From NCBI GenBank assembly GCA_027619675.1, contig JAQCHG010000002.1:1-15361 (forward strand): a DNA stretch of 15,361 bases, given 5' to 3'. A program made the translations under genes and the position numbers. This document shows, in pieces, positions 13,163-15,361 of this stretch. The DNA is from Cyanobacteriota bacterium (GTDB lineage Bacteria > Cyanobacteriota > Cyanobacteriia > Phormidesmidales > Phormidesmidaceae). How positions within the stretch are numbered: position 1 is the first letter of the stretch; every line of letters begins with the position of its first letter. Under the pieces are notes generated by a model. That model was given only the letters and a program-made list of their open reading frames with translations. It was not told the origin of the DNA and did no database searches.

Positions 13163-13945
13163 CTACCTTAACGAATTTGAGGTTGGATCAAGACCCTTTA
13201 AATTTTGCGTAAAGAGGGTTTTGACCTGCTCCCAAGCATCGGCAGCAGCGGCGGGATCATAACTGTCCCGGAGATCGCAGAAAAAACCATGGGTTGCCCC
13301 CTGATAGCGAAATATCCGGTGGGGCACTTGGGCAGCTATCAAGGCGGCTTCAATCTCATCCACCTCCGCTAAGGCAATGAGGGGATCGTCAGTACCAAAG
13401 AAAGCGTATAGGGTGCCTGCAATCTCAGGGGTACGGGTGACCGTGGGCGCACCGCCCCCAGGGATCAGTTGGGTAATGCCCGCCCCATAGAAGCTGGCCG
13501 TTGCCCCTATCTCCGGCAGGGTGGCTGCTAAATAGGCTACATGGCCCCCAAAGCAAAAGCCCATGCAGCCTGCTTTATCCCCTTGAATGCCATGGTGGTG
13601 ACGCAGATAGGCGATCGCCCCTTGGATATCCTGCAACAGTTCATCGGCCTGGGTGTTGACTTTATAGTGGCGACCCAACGCCGTATCCGCTTCGCTGTAG
13701 CCCACCTCAAAGTTTTGCACCTGGCGGTGGTAAATATGGGGGGAGATCGCCACATAGCCCTCCGCCGCTATGCGTTCCGTGACCTCGCGGATATGGCCAT
13801 TAACACCAAAAATCTCCTGGATCACCACCACGGCAGGATAGGTGCCCACAGCCGTCGGAGCCGCCACATAACCCGGGATCAGCGTATCTCCACTGTGGAA
13901 ATGAACCGTTTGGGTCTCTACGGTGTTTGGCCCTGCCGTCGTCAT
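13163..13945 (-). CDS. Dienelactone hydrolase family protein
   Basis: The 260-residue alpha/beta hydrolase carries the DLH triad: Cys131 in Gly-Phe-Cys-Phe-Gly-Gly, an Asp in Gly-Thr-Asp-Asp-Pro (186 or 187), and His219 in Ala-Thr-His-Gly-Phe-Phe. Glu44 in Gln-Glu-Ile-Phe-Gly corresponds to the Glu that holds the Cys in the resting enzyme. Members cleave dienelactone or related carboxymethyl lactones and esters; cyanobacterial copies usually have no chlorocatechol pathway around them, so the natural substrate is unknown. The protein has no signal peptide and is likely cytoplasmic. The start is ATG 13945, with GAGGGA upstream. It is divergent from the BMC gene, with 255 bp between. Confidence 0.93.
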   Translation of the reverse strand: MTTAGPNTVETQTVHFHSGDTLIPGYVAAPTAVGTYPAVVVIQEIFGVNGHIREVTERIAAEGYVAISPHIYHRQVQNFEVGYSEADTALGRHYKVNTQADELLQDIQGAIAYLRHHHGIQGDKAGCMGFCFGGHVAYLAATLPEIGATASFYGAGITQLIPGGGAPTVTRTPEIAGTLYAFFGTDDPLIALAEVDEIEAALIAAQVPHRIFRYQGATHGFFCDLRDSYDPAAAADAWEQVKTLFTQNLKGLDPTSNSLR

Positions 13946-14161
13946 CCTTGCGTCCCTCAGCCCTGCATTTCTGCCAGTACCCTAATCGACGATGGCGTAC
14001 ACTGGCCAATCCTGTTTCTATCATGTTTCCGAGGCGTCCCCCTTCTATCTCCGTTACCCCCCTGCCCCTCGTCTGAGAGCAACGTTCGCCAATTGACACT
14101 AGGCGGTACCCGTAGGCCATGTGGCGTCGATCCCGCCGAGATGGGGAGACCGGCTGGAGGC

Positions 14162-14167
14162 TACAAT
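14162..14167 (+). promoter_or_regulatory. Possible -10 element of the BMC gene
   Basis: TACAAT lies 33 bp before the BMC start and would give a leader of about 27 nt. No good -35 lies 17 bp upstream. A TTGACA at 14093-14098 is farther away and lacks a matching -10, so it probably does not belong to this promoter. Confidence 0.3.
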
Positions 14168-14200
14168 CCCCCCAAGCACACTCGAAGGGAGGCGACGGTT

Positions 14201-14524
14201 ATGGCCTTGGCCATTGGCGTAATTGAAACCCAGGGAATTCCAGGGGCGTTGGCGATCGCCGATGCCTTGGGCAAAGCTGCCGCCGTCACCGTGGTGCGGG
14301 TGGAAAATACTGAACAGGGGCGAGTCAGCGTCATCATTCGCGGCAGCACAGGGGCGGTGCAGGCCGCGATCTCCCAGACCCAGGCCCATCTGTCCCACCA
14401 TCCGGGGGTTGCCCTGATGGGTAGCCACATCCTGCCCTGTCCCGATGGCAATGTAGACGCCATTCTGCCAGTGCAGCACTCTCCCAACCCATCCCACAAC
14501 GATCTCAGTTGGCTAGATGATTAA
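14201..14524 (+). CDS. CcmK-type carboxysome shell protein (BMC domain), divergent paralogue
   Basis: The 107-residue protein is a single BMC domain: Met-Ala-Leu-Ala-Ile-Gly-Val-Ile-Glu-Thr-Gln-Gly at the N-terminus, Ala-Asp-Ala-Leu-Gly-Lys-Ala-Ala with the conserved edge Lys25, and Gly-Arg-Val-Ser-Val-Ile-Ile-Arg-Gly after the pore loop. Such proteins form hexagonal plates of the beta-carboxysome shell. At the pore, where CcmK2 has Lys-Ile-Gly-Ser, this protein has Asn-Thr-Glu-Gln (residues 36-39). The Arg-Pro-His-Glu-Asn edge motif of CcmK2 is replaced by Cys-Pro-Asp-Gly-Asn. It therefore resembles accessory paralogues (CcmK3-6 class) rather than the main shell protein. The start at ATG 14201 has GGGAGG 8 nt upstream. 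It stands apart from any ccm operon in this window. Confidence 0.88.
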   Translation: MALAIGVIETQGIPGALAIADALGKAAAVTVVRVENTEQGRVSVIIRGSTGAVQAAISQTQAHLSHHPGVALMGSHILPCPDGNVDAILPVQHSPNPSHNDLSWLDD

Positions 14525-14597
14525 CGGAGCGATGCCAGCGTCTGAGAACGGGTGAACAATCAACGGCGACACCCTACCAGGGTCACCCTGCTCCCAC

Positions 14598-14634
14598 CCA
14601 TCCAATAGGGGCGGTCATCGCCCCTATTGGGTGG
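14598..14634. terminator. 16-bp hairpin downstream of the BMC gene
   Basis: CCAATAGGGGCG (14602-14613) pairs perfectly with 14619-14630, and four more pairs (one G-U) extend it outward. The loop is GTCAT. It lies 73 bp after the BMC stop. No T-run follows on the plus strand, so termination would not be classic. CATCGCCCCT from the loop and right arm (14616-14625) recurs at 14639-14648. Confidence 0.45.
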
Positions 14635-14726
14635 ATTCATCGCCCCTAGCCAGGTGCAGCCCCCTGATCTTGGCTACTTTGCTAAGGGGTTAACAATTAT
14701 TGCGGAGCTAAAACGGCGTCTAAAGG

Positions 14727-14784
14727 CTCCCTCAGCCTAGAGGGAAGGTACCCTTTAGGAGCCTAGTCCGGTCTTGATGCCGGA
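14727..14784 (+). promoter_or_regulatory. Structured leader ahead of the GntR gene
   Basis: GGCTCC near 14726 pairs with GGAGCC near 14758, enclosing an AGGG/CCCT hairpin, and a separate CCGG...CCGG hairpin follows at about 14769-14784. All lie on the plus strand upstream of the GTG start. I do not recognise a known riboswitch class. The stretch may be a leader with regulatory folding or simply an operator region. Confidence 0.3.
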
Positions 14785-14836
14785 AAGTGACTTAATCTCG
14801 GTGATTTGTTGCCGAAGCCCATCTGGAGAATTGGCT

Positions 14837-15361
14837 GTGCTCAAGTTCCACATCCAGCCCGACAGCGAAATTCCTGCCTCTACGCAACTCTACGATCAAC
14901 TGTGGTTTGCGATCGCCTCACGCCAATTTCCCCCCGGTTATCGGTTGCCCAGCACCCGTCAACTGGCCATGCAGACAGGGCTGCACCGCAACACCATCAG
15001 CAAGGTCTATCGGCAGCTAGAGGATGCCGGGGTGGTGGAAGCCCAACCTGGCTCCGGCATCTACGTCCGTGCCCAGTCCACGGTGGAAAGTGCCCGCCCC
15101 TGGCTGGCCCTGTGGGACCAATTTCCCAAGGCGCGGGAGGTGGTGGAAGGGGGCTTAGATGAACTGCTGCGCCAAGGATGCTCCCTCAACCAAGCCCGCG
15201 AACTATTCTTTGCCGAGATTGACTGGCGCTTACGCTGTAGCGCTCGGGTGGTGGTGACCGTCCCCAAGCAAGACTTAGGAGCAGGGGAACTGATGGTGCG
15301 GGAGTTAGAAGCGGCCCTCCAAATTCCAGTGCAGTTGGTGGCCCTAGAGGATCTCGACAGT
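14837..15361 (+). CDS. GntR family transcriptional regulator, truncated by window end
   Basis: The frame is open for 175 codons to the last base. The first about 75 residues are a GntR winged helix: Gln-Leu-Tyr-Asp-Gln-Leu, then Leu-Pro-Ser-Thr-Arg-Gln-Leu-Ala, Leu-His-Arg-Asn-Thr-Ile-Ser-Lys-Val-Tyr-Arg-Gln-Leu-Glu and the wing Gly-Ser-Gly-Ile-Tyr-Val. The following residues do not resemble an aminotransferase (MocR) or FCD domain in the visible part; the effector domain cannot be named. The start is GTG at 14837 with GGAG 8 nt upstream; a TTG at 14831 is too close to that site. Targets are unknown, though self-regulation through the upstream palindromes is a reasonable guess. Confidence 0.88.
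   Translation, partial: MLKFHIQPDSEIPASTQLYDQLWFAIASRQFPPGYRLPSTRQLAMQTGLHRNTISKVYRQLEDAGVVEAQPGSGIYVRAQSTVESARPWLALWDQFPKAREVVEGGLDELLRQGCSLNQARELFFAEIDWRLRCSARVVVTVPKQDLGAGELMVRELEAALQIPVQLVALEDLDS

Larger units (their letters stand above)
14525..14836. other. 312-bp intergenic region rich in hairpins
   Basis: The gap between the BMC and GntR genes holds a 16-bp hairpin (14598-14634) and a structured stretch (14727-14784) ahead of the GntR start. AT-rich sequence near 14690-14702 (TTAACAATTATT) is a plausible promoter core. No coding frame is convincing. Confidence 0.5.

Noticed and set aside
14093..14121. TTGACA as the -35 of a BMC promoter
   Set aside because: No acceptable -10 lies 16-18 bp downstream; the TACAAT at 14162 is better placed for the gene.
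13541..14200. In-frame extension upstream of the BMC start
   Set aside because: The extension is antisense to the dienelactone hydrolase; the BMC domain begins at ATG 14201 with a good ribosome binding site.
1..15361. CRISPR array, transposase, integrase, tRNA or rRNA
   Set aside because: I looked for regularly spaced repeats, transposase motifs and cloverleaf or rRNA landmarks on both strands and saw none.

Overview
The window is cyanobacterial chromosome. Direct evidence is a psaE gene (photosystem I subunit IV), an ndhO gene (NDH-1 subunit O), a CcmK-type carboxysome shell protein, a SigF-like group 3 sigma factor, and about 20 copies of the HIP1 octamer GCGATCGC in 15.4 kb. Moderate-to-high GC and frequent GTG starts fit a freshwater or terrestrial filamentous or unicellular lineage, but I cannot name the genus.

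Layout. Positions 1-960: hairpins, a four-helix membrane protein on the minus strand, and a clear terminator. Positions 996-3984: a phosphomannose-isomerase-type cupin (minus), yidD (plus), a cysteine hydrolase of the isochorismatase family (minus) and a TauE/SafE exporter (plus). Positions 3985-5650: an AT-richer, loosely packed stretch with two unrecognised small membrane proteins and a short coding-like remnant; this is the most accessory-looking part. Positions 5651-9141: a large NDP-forming acyl-CoA synthetase fused to a GNAT acetyltransferase, with a twin-CBS protein upstream, both minus. Positions 9428-10949: ndhO, mutM (fpg) and psaE, all minus. Positions 11197-12898: a proline/glycine-rich lipoprotein with a possible GspC/PilP-like domain, downstream of sigF. 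Positions 13163-13945: a dienelactone hydrolase-like enzyme. Positions 14201 to the end: a divergent CcmK-type BMC protein and a GntR regulator that runs off the window.

How the genes fit together. Most are core photosynthetic housekeeping: electron transfer (psaE, ndhO), oxidative DNA repair (mutM), CO2 fixation compartment (BMC), membrane biogenesis (yidD) and a pilus/envelope pair (sigF plus lipoprotein). The acyl-CoA synthetase/GNAT fusion suggests post-translational acetylation linked to acyl-CoA metabolism. Several intergenic regions carry long perfect hairpins. Three (929-958, 10660-10699, 11118-11162) have U-tracts and read as minus-strand terminators. Others (1690-1724, 9365-9396, 11047-11091, 14598-14634) have little or no U-tract and are less easily explained.

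I found no CRISPR array, transposase, tRNA, rRNA or clear prophage, and no convincing new multi-gene system. The items most worth a second look are the unusual pore and edge residues of the BMC protein, the retained catalytic histidines in the acyl-CoA synthetase/GNAT fusion, the decayed-looking 4.0-5.2 kb stretch, and the structured leader before the GntR gene.
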